A stretch of DNA of 64,000 nucleotides. Origin: CAVTJX01 sp963735175 (GTDB lineage Bacteria; Electryoneota; RPQS01). The notes below the pieces were generated by a model that was not told the DNA's origin, did not search any database, and saw nothing but the letters and a program-made list of their open reading frames with translations. Below are positions 1 to 10,448 of this stretch, piece after piece. A program made the translations under genes and the position numbers. Position 1 is the stretch's first letter, and the number at the start of each line of letters is the position of its first letter. Location of the stretch: positions 806,001-870,000 of the forward strand of contig CAVTJX010000016.1 in the NCBI GenBank assembly GCA_963735175.1, given 5' to 3'.

Positions 1-758
1 TCTACCGCCTCGAATCCGAACGCGCCAAAGTCGCCTATGACAAGGCGAAGATGGACCTCGACCGCGCCGAGACGCTGTATCAGGAAAAGAGCATTTCCGA
101 AAGCGATATCGAAGGCGCGCGGCTGGGCGCGAAAGGCGCCGAAGTCGGCGTATGAAATGGCGCTGAAAACCTATCACGACGCGACGATCCGCGCGCCCTT
201 TGCCGGCACGTCGCGCAGAAAATGACCGAAGTCGGGCAGATGGTCGAACGCGGCATGCCGGTGGTGCAACTCGTCGATGTCAGCACGCTGAAGCTCATCG
301 TGCCGGTTTCGGAAACGCAAGTGAGACTGGTGGGCCCGGGCGCCCCGGCGACCGTATTCATCGACGCCGTGAATGACACGGTCACGGGCAAGGTTGTTTC
401 CGTGGGCAGCCGCGCCACGGCTGGAGCGCGCACGTTCCCCGTGGAAATCCGTCTGCCGGGCAACGAACGGCTGCGTTCGGGCATGTTTGCCAGGGCCGTC
501 ATCGGCTCGCCCACCGAAGTGCAGGAAGTGTTGTTGCCGCGCACGGCCGTGCTGCCCGACGCCGGCGCCATGGTCGTCTTCCGCTCCCGCGGCGGCACCG
601 CCGAAAAGGTGCCGGTGCGCTTGATTGGCAACCAGGGCGATCGCGTGGCCGTGGAAGGCATCGCGCGCGGCGACACGGTGGTGACGACGGGCAATCAAAC
701 CCTCTCCCACGGTATGGCCATCACCCTGACGCTGGACAACGGGAGCAAGCCGCAATGA
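1..758 (+). CDS. RND efflux membrane fusion (adaptor) protein, 5'-partial
   Basis: C-terminal part of a periplasmic adaptor that links an inner-membrane RND pump to an outer-membrane channel. Reading opens at base 3 with the end of the alpha-helical hairpin (DLDRAETLYQEKSISESD), then the lipoyl/beta-barrel part (IRAPFAG, then VGQMVERGMPVVQLVDVSTL) and the membrane-proximal domain ending NGSKPQ. The frame moves twice in the first 220 bases, near 148 and near 212, so only 222-758 is one open frame; the two breaks look like single-base indels. The stop codon overlaps the ATG of the RND transporter (ATGA at 755), the usual translational coupling of this pair. The N-terminus lies outside the window. 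Substrate cannot be told from sequence. Confidence 0.85.
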
Positions 759-3700
759 CGTTAACCGAATTATCCATCAAACGTCCGGCGGCGCTGGCGA
801 TGTTCTTCCTCGCCATCGTCGTGCTGGGCATGCTGTCCTACCAGCGCCTGCCGGTGGACCTGCTGCCGGCGATGAACTGGCCGTGGGTGACCATCGTCAC
901 CGCCTGGCCGGGCGCGGGTCCCAAGGAAGTGGAGACGATGGTGTCCAAGCCCATCGAGGACGCCGTGGTGTCCCTCAACAAGCTCAAGCACATCCGCTCC
1001 TATAATATCGAAAACGCCTCCATCGTCGTGCTCGAGTTCGACATGTCGGCCAACGCCGACATCGTCTTGCAGGAAACGCAGCGCGTGGTCAACGCCGCGC
1101 GGGCGCTGTTGCCCGAAGACACCAAGGAACCGCAGCTCATCAAGGCCGACATGGCCGCGTTGCCGATTCTGCGGATCTCGGTGGCCAGCCAGTTGCCCGC
1201 CCCGGAGTTGGCTACGCTCGTCGATCAGAAAATCCGTCCGCGCCTCGAACAGGTTGACGGCGTGGGGCAGGTGATGGTTTCGGGCGCCGAAGAGCGCGAG
1301 ATCCAGGTCAACGTCGATCCCGAAAAGCTGCGCACCCACGGGCTGTCCCTGTCCGACATCAACAATCTGCTGGCGGCGGACAACCTCGACGTCCCGGCGG
1401 GCCGCGTCTACGGCCAGTCGCAGGACTTCACCGTGCGCGTCTCCGGCAAGTACGCCACGCTCTCCGAAGTCGAACTGACGCGCGTGCCGCTGCCCAGCGG
1501 CTCGGCGATCTTTCTGCGCGACGTGGCCGACAGTGACGGATACGATCAAAGCCGACCGCAGCCTCGCCCGCCTCGGCGGCAAGCGCGCCCTCGGCATCCA
1601 GGTCGTGAAACAGGCGCAGGCCAACAGCGTGCAGACTTCGGAACGCGTCCGCGCCGAACTCGCCAAACTGGAGAAGCAGTACGCCGGGCAGATCGAAATC
1701 GCGGTCCCCCAGGACATCACGATCTTCACCAAGAACGCCGTGACCGAAGTCAAGCGCAACGTGCTGGAAGCGCTCTTCACCGTCGCCCTCGTGCTGCTGC
1801 TGTTCTTGCATTCGATGCGCAACTCGCTGATCGTGCTCATCGCGATTCCGATTTCGCTGATCTCGACCTTCATCACCATGTCCGTCTTCGGCTTCTCGGT
1901 CAACCTCATGACGATGATGTCGCTGGGCATGGTGGTCGGTGTGCTGGTCGACGACTCGATTGTGGTGCTGGAGAATATCCACCGCTGGATGAAGAACGGG
2001 GCCGATCCCAAGACCGCCGCCATCCAGGGCCGGAACGAAATCGGCCTCGCGGCGGTCTCGATCTCCCTCGTCGACGTCGTGATCTTCCTGCCCGTGGCGC
2101 TGTTGACCGGCCTCGTGGGCAACATCTTCCGCGAATTCAGCCTCGTCTTCGTGACGGCGGTGCTGGTCTCGCTGCTGGTTTCGTTCACGATCACGCCGCT
2201 ATCTGGCCAGCCGCCTTAACAACCGCGAGAATCTCGAAGGCGAGACGTGGATGCGCGGCTTCGCCAAGCGTTTCGAACGCTGGTTCGGCAAGCTCGAGGA
2301 CTTCTACCGCCGCGTTTTGGACTGGGCGCTGGATCACCGCGGCCGCGTGGTGCTGATCGCCTCGGCGCTGATGATCGGCTCCGATCGCCCTCATCCCGCT
2401 GGGCTTCATCGGCGCGGACTTCTTCCCCTCCACCGATCGCGGCGAGTTCGCCGTTACCACCAAGATGCCGCTGGGCACGACCCTTGCCGAGAACAACGCG
2501 GCCATGACGCGGCTCGAAGAGTACATCTCGCAAAATCCCGACGTCGAGCAGGTGCTGAGCGTCATCGGGCAGTTGGAAAGCGAGCAGGGCGTCACCACCA
2601 ATCCGCGTCTCGGAAGCATCCAGGTGAAGCTGAAAGCCAAGGACGAGCGTGCGCGGGCGACACGCCTGACGCAGAATGATATCGCCCGCTTCGCCGCCTC
2701 GATTCCCGGAATGCAGGTGACGGTCAGCGACATCGGCATCTTTGGAATGGCTAACGCCGCGCCCATCCAGTACGAAATCCGCGGCCAGGACCTCGACAGC
2801 GTACAGGTGGCCGCCGAGCATGTGGTGAAAACGATGAAAGCGATCAAGGGCGCGCGCGACGTGCAGACGAGCTATGAACTGGGCACGCCCGAAATGCAGG
2901 TGATTATTGACCGCGAGAAGGCGGCCAACAGCTTCCTCACGCCGGGCGAGATCGCGTTCGCGCTGCGCAACGCCATCAACGGCACCGTCGTTACCCGCTT
3001 CCGCACCGGCGAAGTCGAGGTCGACGTGCGCTCGCTGCTCGCGCCGCGCTACCGCAACGACCCCTCGGCCGTGACCGACATCGAGATCAAGAACCACCTC
3101 GGGCAGATGGTGAAACTCTCCGAGGTCGCGCGCATCGAACGCACCAGCGGCCCCTCGGCCATCACCCGCAAGGACCGCGAGCGCCTCGTCACCGTCTCGG
3201 CCAACGTCGTTGGCCGCGCGCTCTCGGAGGTGCAGGGCGATTTCGACAAGGAAATGGCCAAGTACACTCCGCCCCAGGGCGTGTCGTTCTTCGCCTTCGG
3301 CGACGTCGAAAACATGCGCACGATGATGTCGGACATGATGAAGGCGATTCTGCTGTCGATCCTCTTCGTCTACATGATCCTCGTGACGCTGTACGAAAGT
3401 TACATCCACCCCTTCGTCGTCATGTTCTCGGTGCCGGTGGCGATCATCGGCGCACTGCTGGGCCTCGCGCTGACGGGCTATTCGCTGTCGATGTTCTCGA
3501 TGATCGGCATCCTGATTCTGATGGGGCTCGTCACCAAGAACGGCATTCTGCTCGTCGACTTCACCAACCAGCTCCGCGACCAGGGGATGGAACGCCGTCA
3601 GGCGCTGTTGACGGCCGGCCCGATGCGCCTGCGCCCGATTCTGATGACGACGATGACGATGGTCGTCGGCCTCATGCCGCTGGCCCTGGCTTTCGGCGAA

Positions 3701-4069
3701 GGCTCGGAGATGCGCGCCGGCATGGGTATCGTGATCATCGGCGGCCTGATTTCCAGCCTGTTGCTGACGCTCGTGCTGGTGCCGGTGATGTACACCTTCC
3801 TCGACCGCTTCAGCAAGAAGCATCGCAAGAAGGACGCGCACCTTCCCCAAGCCGTCAGCCCCGATGGCCGCGAGGTGTCCCGCCGCCGCGTAGCCGAACG
3901 TGACGTTCGATCCGATGCGCTGACGCCCTTGATTGCCGCCGCTACGCGGGCTGGGATGTTTCCGGCGGATACGCCTGGGGCGGCTCTGGGCAACGGGCTC
4001 GTCCCGTTGCTCGGGCATAGTGCGTGCGGGTCCGAAAGCACGCCGCCTAGTACAGAATCGACTGCATGA
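755..4069 (+). CDS. RND multidrug efflux transporter, HAE1/AcrB family
   Basis: Proton-driven inner-membrane pump. The N-terminus is a typical first transmembrane helix (MTLTELSIKRPAALAMFFL). VGVLVDDSIVVLENI in TM4 carries the paired aspartates of the AcrB proton relay, and a second set of helices (from about 3330) ends in VPVMYTFLDRF. Two large porter-domain repeats surround them. The frame moves +1 near 1540, 2200 and 2385, each explained by one extra base; joined, the product is about 1,100 residues against about 1,030-1,050 for the family. The excess is a C-terminal tail from about 3896 that reads through an intergenic repeat. The gene overlaps the adaptor gene by 4 bases, so the two form a pump operon; an outer-membrane partner is not visible here. 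Confidence 0.88.
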
Positions 4070-4113
4070 ACAACCGCCGCGCGGGGTGTCCTCACCCCGC
4101 GCGGCTCTCTATG
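3896..4113. repeat. Composite palindromic intergenic repeat, copy 1
   Basis: Starts with the inverted repeat GAACGTGACGTTC, passes a core CCCTTGATTGCCGCCGCTAC, then a small hairpin with arms CAACGGGCTC and GTCCCGTTGC, and ends in a strong hairpin at 4077-4104 (arms CCGCGCGGGGTG and CACCCCGCGCGG). The same parts occur in the same order near 21075, 48484 and 60741. This copy overlaps the last 58 codons of the RND gene. Confidence 0.7.
4077..4110. terminator. Hairpin terminator inside repeat copy 1
   Basis: Perfect 12-bp stem, loop of four, followed by CTCTCT rather than a clean T-run. It lies just after the RND stop codon and is the likely 3' end of the pump operon transcript. Confidence 0.5.
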
Positions 4114-4268
4114 GTTATTGGAGGAAATCCAGAACCGAAAAATCGTCGGGACGCAAACCAAACTCCGCGCGTCCCGCGCAAACAATAATAAACAAGTATA
4201 TACCGCCACGGACCCCCTGCTTCGCCGTCGCTCCGGGTGATTCTCACCGGCGGCGAGCTTGGATAAAT

Positions 4269-4289
4269 CTGGCAAGATTTCCGTATATT
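4269..4289 (+). promoter_or_regulatory. Putative promoter (CTGG..ATTTCCGTATATT element)
   Basis: The stretch CTGGCAAGATTTCCGTATAT followed by T sits about 100 bases before the M6 protease. Near-identical elements precede the sulfurtransferase (25321) and the Crp/Fnr gene (59975). TATATT is a plausible -10; no convincing -35 is seen. Confidence 0.4.
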
Positions 4290-4392
4290 CTATATTACGC
4301 TGAAGCTTGCCGGGTCTGACGTGTTCCCGGCGGCCATCCGCCCGTCATCCGCATTTCGTACCCACTGATCTCCCTGTTTCGAGGCCTGTCCC

Positions 4393-6791
4393 ATGAGAGG
4401 TTTATCCGCACGGATTCTGGCACTGCTCACGCTGTTCGGTCTCTCGTCGTTACCCGCTGCGGCGATGCCGCCTCATCCCGATCTTGTCGTTCGCATTCGC
4501 GCGGGCGAAATCGTGGAACCGTTCGCTCTGGCGCAGCGCGCCGAACTCCTGAACCGCGGGATTGACGCTCCCGGCACGCCTGTGCCGAACTGGCAGGGAG
4601 CGGGATCGCTCGACGAGCCGCTCAACATTCTCGCCATCCTCATGGATTTCAGCGATCACGGAGCGCAGGTGGGGGCCGCGGAATTCGACACCCTGCTCTT
4701 CGGCAGCGCCGCCGGTTCGCTGCGGCATTATTACAGCGAAGTCTCTTACGGCACGCTGACTCTGGTCACGGTAAACACGCCGGGCGCACTGGGCTGGCGC
4801 CGCGCCCCGCATTCCTATGCCTATTACGTCGACGGTCAGAACGGCTTCGGCACATATCCGCAGAACGCTCAGGGTCTCGACCGAAGACGCGGTTACGCTG
4901 GCGAACGCCGCCGTGAACTACGCCGATTACGACAACGACGGCGACGGCATGGTGGACGCGCTCTTCATCATTCATTCCGGACGCGGCGCGGAAGCCTCGG
5001 GCAGCGATAACGACATCTGGTCTCACAAATGGCAACTGCCGACGCCGCTGCATTACGACGGCGTGGACATCGGCGTCTACTCGATGGAACCGGAGTTTAT
5101 GACGACCGCCGGCGACGCCACCTGCGGCGTGTACGCGCATGAAATGGGACACTCGGTGTTCGGTCTGCCCGACCTTTACGATACCGGCTATGATTCTGAA
5201 GGTCTGGGCCGCTGGAGCCTGATGGCCGGCGGCTCGTGGAACGGCGGCGGCGCTTCGCCCGCGCATCCCGACGCGCAGTCGCGCGTGCAGATGGGCTTTG
5301 CCAACACCGTGAACGTAACGGCCAACCTCTTCGACATCTCGATCCCCCCGGTGGAAAACCAGCCTGTCATTTACCGGCTTTGGTCGCGCGGCCTTTCCGG
5401 CGACGAATACTTTCTCGTGGAGAACCGCCAGCGCACGGGTTACGACCACAACCTGCCCGGAGCCGGTCTGCTTATCTACCACGTGGACGTCAGCCGCTGG
5501 GGAAACACGCAGCAATGGTATCCGGGATTGTCCGGCGCGTCACATTATCGCGTGGCGCTGGAGCAGGCCGATGGCAACTGGTCGCTCGAACATAACGCCA
5601 ACCAGGGCGATTCCGGCGATCCCTTTCCGGGTTCGTCGGGCCGTGTGCTGTTCAGCAGCCTGAGCGTGCCCGGCAGCCGCGCTTATAACGGCGCCGATAC
5701 CGAAGTCTCCGTGCGGCGCATTGCCTTTGTCGACGGCAATGCCGTGACCACTCTGGTGGTGGACACGAGCAATCTGCTGTTCGTCACGCTGCCGATGGAT
5801 TCCGTGACGTCCGACAGTGTGACCGTGGTCACCGTGGCCGCGGAAAACAGCGTGACGGCGCTGAACATCTTAGGCCTTGATTTCGCCGTGCTCTTCGACC
5901 CCGCGCTGGTAACGCTCGCATCACCCGCGTACAGCCTCGAAGGCAGCCTGATTCCCGGCGAGTGGAATGTCATCGTAAACGACGAGACGCCGGGACGGAT
6001 TCAAGTCGTGGTCACGGGCACGACGGCGCTCAGCGGGGCGGGCAATTTTCTCGCGCTCCGTTTCCGCGCGCTGCCCACGGCGCACGACCGGGCACTCAGC
6101 CCACTTCGCTTCGAAAATTTTGTTGCCTATCCTCCCGGCACGGCCCTCATCGACACCACCAACGGCAGTCTGCGCGTGCTGGCGCCGGACCTGATGGCGT
6201 ATCCGGCGGATCTGGTTTTCGATTCGCTGACTCCCGGCCAACCGGAACAGATGCCGTTTGTGCTGCGCAATTACGGCCAGACCTGGCTGCGCGTCGATTC
6301 GGTGGTCTCGTCAGACCGGCCTTTTCACCACGGATTTCGATTCGTCGCGCATGATCGAGTCGCGTCACTGGATTCCCGTGCGCGTGAACTTCACGGCGAC
6401 CGATTCCGGATATTATACCGACACGCTGACGATCTACAGCAATCATCCGAACGGCGTGGTGCGCGTGGTGGCGCATACCGTGGACTTCAGCAACGCGGTG
6501 GATCCCGGCCCGGTCAGTACCCTGCCCGTCGAACTCTACCTTTCCCCCAATTATCCCAATCCGTTTAATGCCACGACGGTGTTCCGCTTCGGCCTGCCCG
6601 CCGCGACACGCGGATCGCTGCGGCTCTACGACATCCTCGGCCGCGAAGTGGCCACGCTCGCCGACGGCTTGCTGTCCGCCGGTGAGCACCGTGTTGCCTG
6701 GGATGGCGCCCACTGCGCCGCCGGCGTTTATCTCGCCGTGCTCTCCGGCGACGGCTTCCGCGTTGTTCAAAAAGCCATCCTCTTGAAGTAA
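4393..6791 (+). CDS. Secreted M6-family metalloprotease with C-terminal sorting domain
   Basis: Extracellular zinc protease of the immune-inhibitor-A type. Order of parts: signal peptide (LLTLFGLSSLPAAA), propeptide, and catalytic domain with the metzincin motif HEMGHSVFGLPD and a following WSLMAGGSW Met-turn. After these come a beta-sandwich region resembling a cohesin-type fold (about 5760-6170), a segment resembling an ASPM/Hydin-type Ig module, and the terminal sorting domain starting at SPNYPNPFNATTVFRF and ending KAILLK. The frame moves +1 near 4870 and near 6330, each by one extra base. Joined length is about 800 residues. It stands alone, with a putative promoter about 100 bases upstream. 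A role in extracellular protein degradation is inferred from the family. Confidence 0.85.
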
Positions 6792-6872
6792 GCGTGAAGC
6801 GCAAGGGGCGCGCATCATTCCGTGCCCGTTCAGCGTTTCAGTTTTTCAGCTTTTCCCCGTAACGGAGGTTAC

Positions 6873-8570
6873 ATGATCCGCAATTTCCGGCTGCCGCTCG
6901 TGCTGGGCGGCGTGCTGCTGGGTTGGGCGTCGCTCTGGGCCGCGCCTGTGTCGCTGCTGGATGTCATGCAGCAGGAACTCGACCGCTCGGTGACCAACCT
7001 CACCAAGGGCGGCAGCGCGCCGATGTACTTTTTACAATACAGCGTGACCGAAAAACGTACGCTGGCCATGGCCGCGTCCAACGGCGCGCTGGAATCCTCG
7101 AAAGAAATCCGGCAGCGCTACCTCGACGTAGATGTGCGCGTGGGCGGTATGGAACTCGACAATACGCACCAGATCCGCACCGGCAATCGCCGCGATAATT
7201 TCTCCCGCCGGCGGATCGTGGATTTCCCGCTCGACGACAACGCCGATGCAATCCGCGCCACGCTCTGGAATGAGACCGAATACCAGTTTCAAACCGCGCA
7301 AGAGCGATTGACCAAGGTCGTCACCAATCGCCAGGTGAAGGTCGAGGAACAGGATCTCTCGGCCGACTTTTCGGTGGCCGCGCCGCAGCGGTACGAAGAG
7401 CCCTTTGGGCCGACGGTCATCGACACCGCCCGCTGGCAGGCGACGCTGAAGCGCGTCGGCGCGGCGCTGGCGGAGTATCCGTTCGTGCAGGAATCGAGCG
7501 TACACCTGACGCTGCTGGATCAGAACCAGGCGCTGGTGAACAGCGAAGGCAGCCGCATCCGGCAGGCGCAACACTACCTGCGCCTCAGTCTCTCGATCTC
7601 CGGCACGGCCAGCGACGGCATGGTGTTGGATCGCAATTTTTCCTATGACACGCGGACTCCCGCCGGGCTGCCCGCCGAAGAGGCCGTGCTCGCCGACGCG
7701 AAGCGCATGGCGAGCGAACTGCAGGCGCTGATGAACGCGCCCATCGTGGAGCCGTATATCGGGCCGGCGATTCTGAAGAGCCGCGCCAGCGGCGTCTTCT
7801 TCCACGAAATCTTCGGCCATCGCATCGAGGGCCACCGCCAGAAAAGCGAAACCGAGGGCCAGACCTTCACCAAGAAGGTCAATGAGGCGATTCTGCCCGA
7901 CTTCATCAGCGTGTATGACGACCCCACGCTCCCGTCACTGGCAGGCACCGACCTGCGCGGCTATTACAAATTTGACGACGAGGGCACCGCCGCCCAGCGC
8001 GTCACCGTCGTCGATCACGGCGTGCTGAAAAATTTCCTCACCTCGCGTTCGCCCATCGACAAGTTCCCCGCCAGCAACGGCCACGGCCGCCGCGAATTCG
8101 GCCAGGAAGTGGTCTCGCGCCAGGCGAATCTGATCGTCAAGTCGGACAAGACCGTGCCCGCCGACCAGTTGCGCGGGCTGCTCATCGAAGCCTGCAAGAA
8201 GCAGGGCAAGCCTTATGGGCTGATCTTCGACGACATCTCCGGCGGCTTTACGATGACCGGCCGCAGCGGACCGCAGGCCTTCAAGGTCGAACCGCTGCTC
8301 GTCCACCGCGTCTATGCCGACGGCCGTCCCGACGAAGTGATCCGCGGCGTCGACATCGTGGGCACGCCGCTCACCAGTTTCAGCAAGATTCTCACCGCCG
8401 CCGATGACGACGCCGTCTTCAACGGCAGTTGCGGCGCGGAATCCGGCTGGGTGCCCGTTTCGGCCATTTCGCCGTCGATTCTCGTTTCCGAAATCGAAGT
8501 TGAGAAACGCCAGAAGGAACAGGAAAAGCCCCCCATCCTCCCCCCGCCCAACAACGACCCCGTGAAATAG
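6873..8570 (+). CDS. Exported TldD-like zinc metalloprotease
   Basis: TldD/PmbA-family peptidase, 565 residues. I start at ATG 6873 because AACGGAGG lies just upstream and the product then begins with a signal peptide (LPLVLGGVLLGWASLWAAP). The zinc motif HEIFGH (H311 and H315) is followed by RIEGHRQ. The third ligand, the cysteine of the C-terminal GSCG..GWVPV motif, is also present, so the active site looks complete. TldD normally acts in the cytosol with TldE on unfolded peptides, maturing microcins and RiPPs; the signal peptide here implies a periplasmic or surface version. The next gene, 119 bases on, is a paralogue lacking the zinc ligands, so the two probably form a TldD/TldE-like heterodimer. 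Confidence 0.87.
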   Translation: MIRNFRLPLVLGGVLLGWASLWAAPVSLLDVMQQELDRSVTNLTKGGSAPMYFLQYSVTEKRTLAMAASNGALESSKEIRQRYLDVDVRVGGMELDNTHQIRTGNRRDNFSRRRIVDFPLDDNADAIRATLWNETEYQFQTAQERLTKVVTNRQVKVEEQDLSADFSVAAPQRYEEPFGPTVIDTARWQATLKRVGAALAEYPFVQESSVHLTLLDQNQALVNSEGSRIRQAQHYLRLSLSISGTASDGMVLDRNFSYDTRTPAGLPAEEAVLADAKRMASELQALMNAPIVEPYIGPAILKSRASGVFFHEIFGHRIEGHRQKSETEGQTFTKKVNEAILPDFISVYDDPTLPSLAGTDLRGYYKFDDEGTAAQRVTVVDHGVLKNFLTSRSPIDKFPASNGHGRREFGQEVVSRQANLIVKSDKTVPADQLRGLLIEACKKQGKPYGLIFDDISGGFTMTGRSGPQAFKVEPLLVHRVYADGRPDEVIRGVDIVGTPLTSFSKILTAADDDAVFNGSCGAESGWVPVSAISPSILVSEIEVEKRQKEQEKPPILPPPNNDPVK

Positions 8571-8578
8571 TCCTTATT

Positions 8579-8612
8579 CCCCCCCGTTGACGGGGGGGCA
8601 AGGGGGGGTGGG
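8579..8612. repeat. C7/G7 hairpin repeat between the TldD-like genes
   Basis: CCCCCCC GTTGAC GGGGGGG (8579-8598) followed by CAAGGGGGGGTGGGAG. Low-complexity G/C hairpin of a kind scattered through many bacterial genomes; no T-run, so termination is uncertain. Confidence 0.5.
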
Positions 8613-8689
8613 AGTCTTTCCGCAAAGGGAGCGCCTCGTTTCTTCAGCATCAACTTTCCTTCTGAATTTCTTCTGCACAGGAGCAGATC

Positions 8690-10408
8690 ATGTATAATTT
8701 CCTTCGGCGGGTTTTGGTCCTCACGGCCATCCTCACGGCAAGCCTCGTCTTTGCCGCGGACGACGCCGTCTTCAAGGCGATGGCGGACGAACTGGCACGT
8801 TCGATGACGCGCCTCAAGATCGACCCCAGTCCCGCGCCCTATTTTCTGAGCTACCGGGTTGAGGATCACGACTTATTACAGATCCATGCCCGCTACGGCG
8901 CATTGACTGAATCCGACCGCGAACAGAACCGCTATCTTTATGCGGAAGTGCGCGTCGGCGATAAGACGTTTGACAATACCAATTTCCTCGGCTCGTGGCA
9001 GGACGTCTACAACATCCGCAAGAGCCTCGTCGAGGAAAATGATTATAACGCGCTGCGCCACCAGATTTGGCTGGTGACGGACGAAGCCTACAAGGACGCG
9101 CTCGAGAATCTCGCGCGCAAACGGGCTTATCTGCAAACGCATCCCGTGCGCGAGGAGATTGCCGACTTTTCGGCGGCGCCGGCCCTCGAGCACATGGAGG
9201 CGCCCGCCACGCTGAGTGTTGACGCAAAGGCGTGGGAGACCACCGTGCGCGCCGCCGCCGCGGCGCTGGCGGATTTTCCCGCACTCGCAGACTGGAAAGT
9301 GGAGTACGAGGCACGCGCCGCCAACAAGCGCTATCTCAATTCCGAGCAGAGCCGGCATCTGAAAAGCTATGTCCGCCAGCTCCTTGAGATTTCCGCCACT
9401 ACGCAGGCCGCCGACGGCCAGCGGTTGTCGGGCTTTCTGCGCTTCGTAACCAGCGACGTCAATGCCCCGCCCTCCGGCGCGGAACTGATGGAAGCGGTCA
9501 AGAAATTAGGCGCGGACCTGACGGCCGCCGCCGCCGCTCCCGTGCTCGATGACTACGCCGGTCCGGTGCTCTTCAGCGACTATGCCGCCGCCCAGCTTAT
9601 CTCGCAGCTCTTCGTAAACGAACTCAGCCCTGTGCGCGAGTTTGTTGCCGCTGAAGACTGGATGAATCAGATGCTGCCCGCGGGCAAACTGGCCGAGCGC
9701 CTCAACCGCCGCGTCATGCCTGAATTCGTCACCATCACCGACCGCCCCGACCTTAAGGAGTGGAAGGGCCGGCGCCTGCTGGGTTACCAGGCGGTGGACG
9801 ACGAAGGCGTGGCGTCCAAGGCGATCACGCTCGTCGACAAGGGCCGCCTCATGGCCCTCCCCATGGGCCGCCAGCCAACCAAGCGCGTTGCCGAATCCAA
9901 CGGCCACGCGCGGACGCTCATCAATCAGTGGACACAGCCGGCGCCCACCAATCTCTTCGTCAAAGCCGATGTGTCGCTGCCGAAAAAGCAGCTCGTGGAG
10001 AAACTGCGCAAGCTGGCTTCCGAATTCGGCAACGAGTACGGCCTGCTCATCACGCAGCTTAACGAGCGGACCGTCGCCGACGGCTATTCGTGGGCCGAGC
10101 AGACTCAGGACAAGCCGGAGCCGCTCACAGCGCCGGTCATCGCCTTCAAGGTCTTCGCCAAGGACGGACGACTCGAGCCCGTGCGCGGCCTGGAATTCGA
10201 CGAAGCGACCATCCGCAGCCTGCGGGACATCGGCGCAATGGGCAAGGACGAAACACTCTACAGCATCCTGCAACCTTCCCTCATCTCGCAGTCCATGTAC
10301 CCGCTCGCCATCGAAACACCCTCGATTCTCATCGAAGAAATGGAATTGAAGAGCAACCCCGCCCAGGAACCGAAACCCATCAGCCCGCGTCCGCAAGCGA
10401 GCCGCTGA
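8690..10408 (+). CDS. Exported TldE/PmbA-like protein, zinc ligands absent
   Basis: Paralogue of the preceding TldD-like protein, 572 residues, with signal peptide (VLVLTAILTASLVFA) and an AGGAG ribosome site before ATG 8690. The two share the N-terminal half and the segment ending QAVDDEGVASKAITLVDKG, and align end to end. Where the partner has HEIFGHRIEGH, this protein reads AQLISQLFVNELSP, and its C-terminus (AIETPSILIEEMEL) lacks the GSCG cysteine. All three metal ligands are therefore missing, as in TldE, the non-catalytic partner of TldD. I infer a regulatory or substrate-binding subunit of an exported heterodimer. Confidence 0.82.
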   Translation: MYNFLRRVLVLTAILTASLVFAADDAVFKAMADELARSMTRLKIDPSPAPYFLSYRVEDHDLLQIHARYGALTESDREQNRYLYAEVRVGDKTFDNTNFLGSWQDVYNIRKSLVEENDYNALRHQIWLVTDEAYKDALENLARKRAYLQTHPVREEIADFSAAPALEHMEAPATLSVDAKAWETTVRAAAAALADFPALADWKVEYEARAANKRYLNSEQSRHLKSYVRQLLEISATTQAADGQRLSGFLRFVTSDVNAPPSGAELMEAVKKLGADLTAAAAAPVLDDYAGPVLFSDYAAAQLISQLFVNELSPVREFVAAEDWMNQMLPAGKLAERLNRRVMPEFVTITDRPDLKEWKGRRLLGYQAVDDEGVASKAITLVDKGRLMALPMGRQPTKRVAESNGHARTLINQWTQPAPTNLFVKADVSLPKKQLVEKLRKLASEFGNEYGLLITQLNERTVADGYSWAEQTQDKPEPLTAPVIAFKVFAKDGRLEPVRGLEFDEATIRSLRDIGAMGKDETLYSILQPSLISQSMYPLAIETPSILIEEMELKSNPAQEPKPISPRPQASR

Positions 10409-10448
10409 AACCGTTTCCGAAGGGAGCAAGTTAATACCGGAGACGTGG

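Noticed and set aside
770..4018. Long open frames on the minus strand across the RND gene (474 and 600 codons), rich in His and Arg
   Set aside because: They are antisense shadows of a GC-rich gene: no family features, low-complexity His/Arg/Gln content, and the plus strand clearly encodes an RND pump.
4200..4300. CACCGGCGGCG-like sequence suggesting an FMN riboswitch
   Set aside because: Lacks the other conserved FMN-element segments and precedes a protease, not riboflavin genes.
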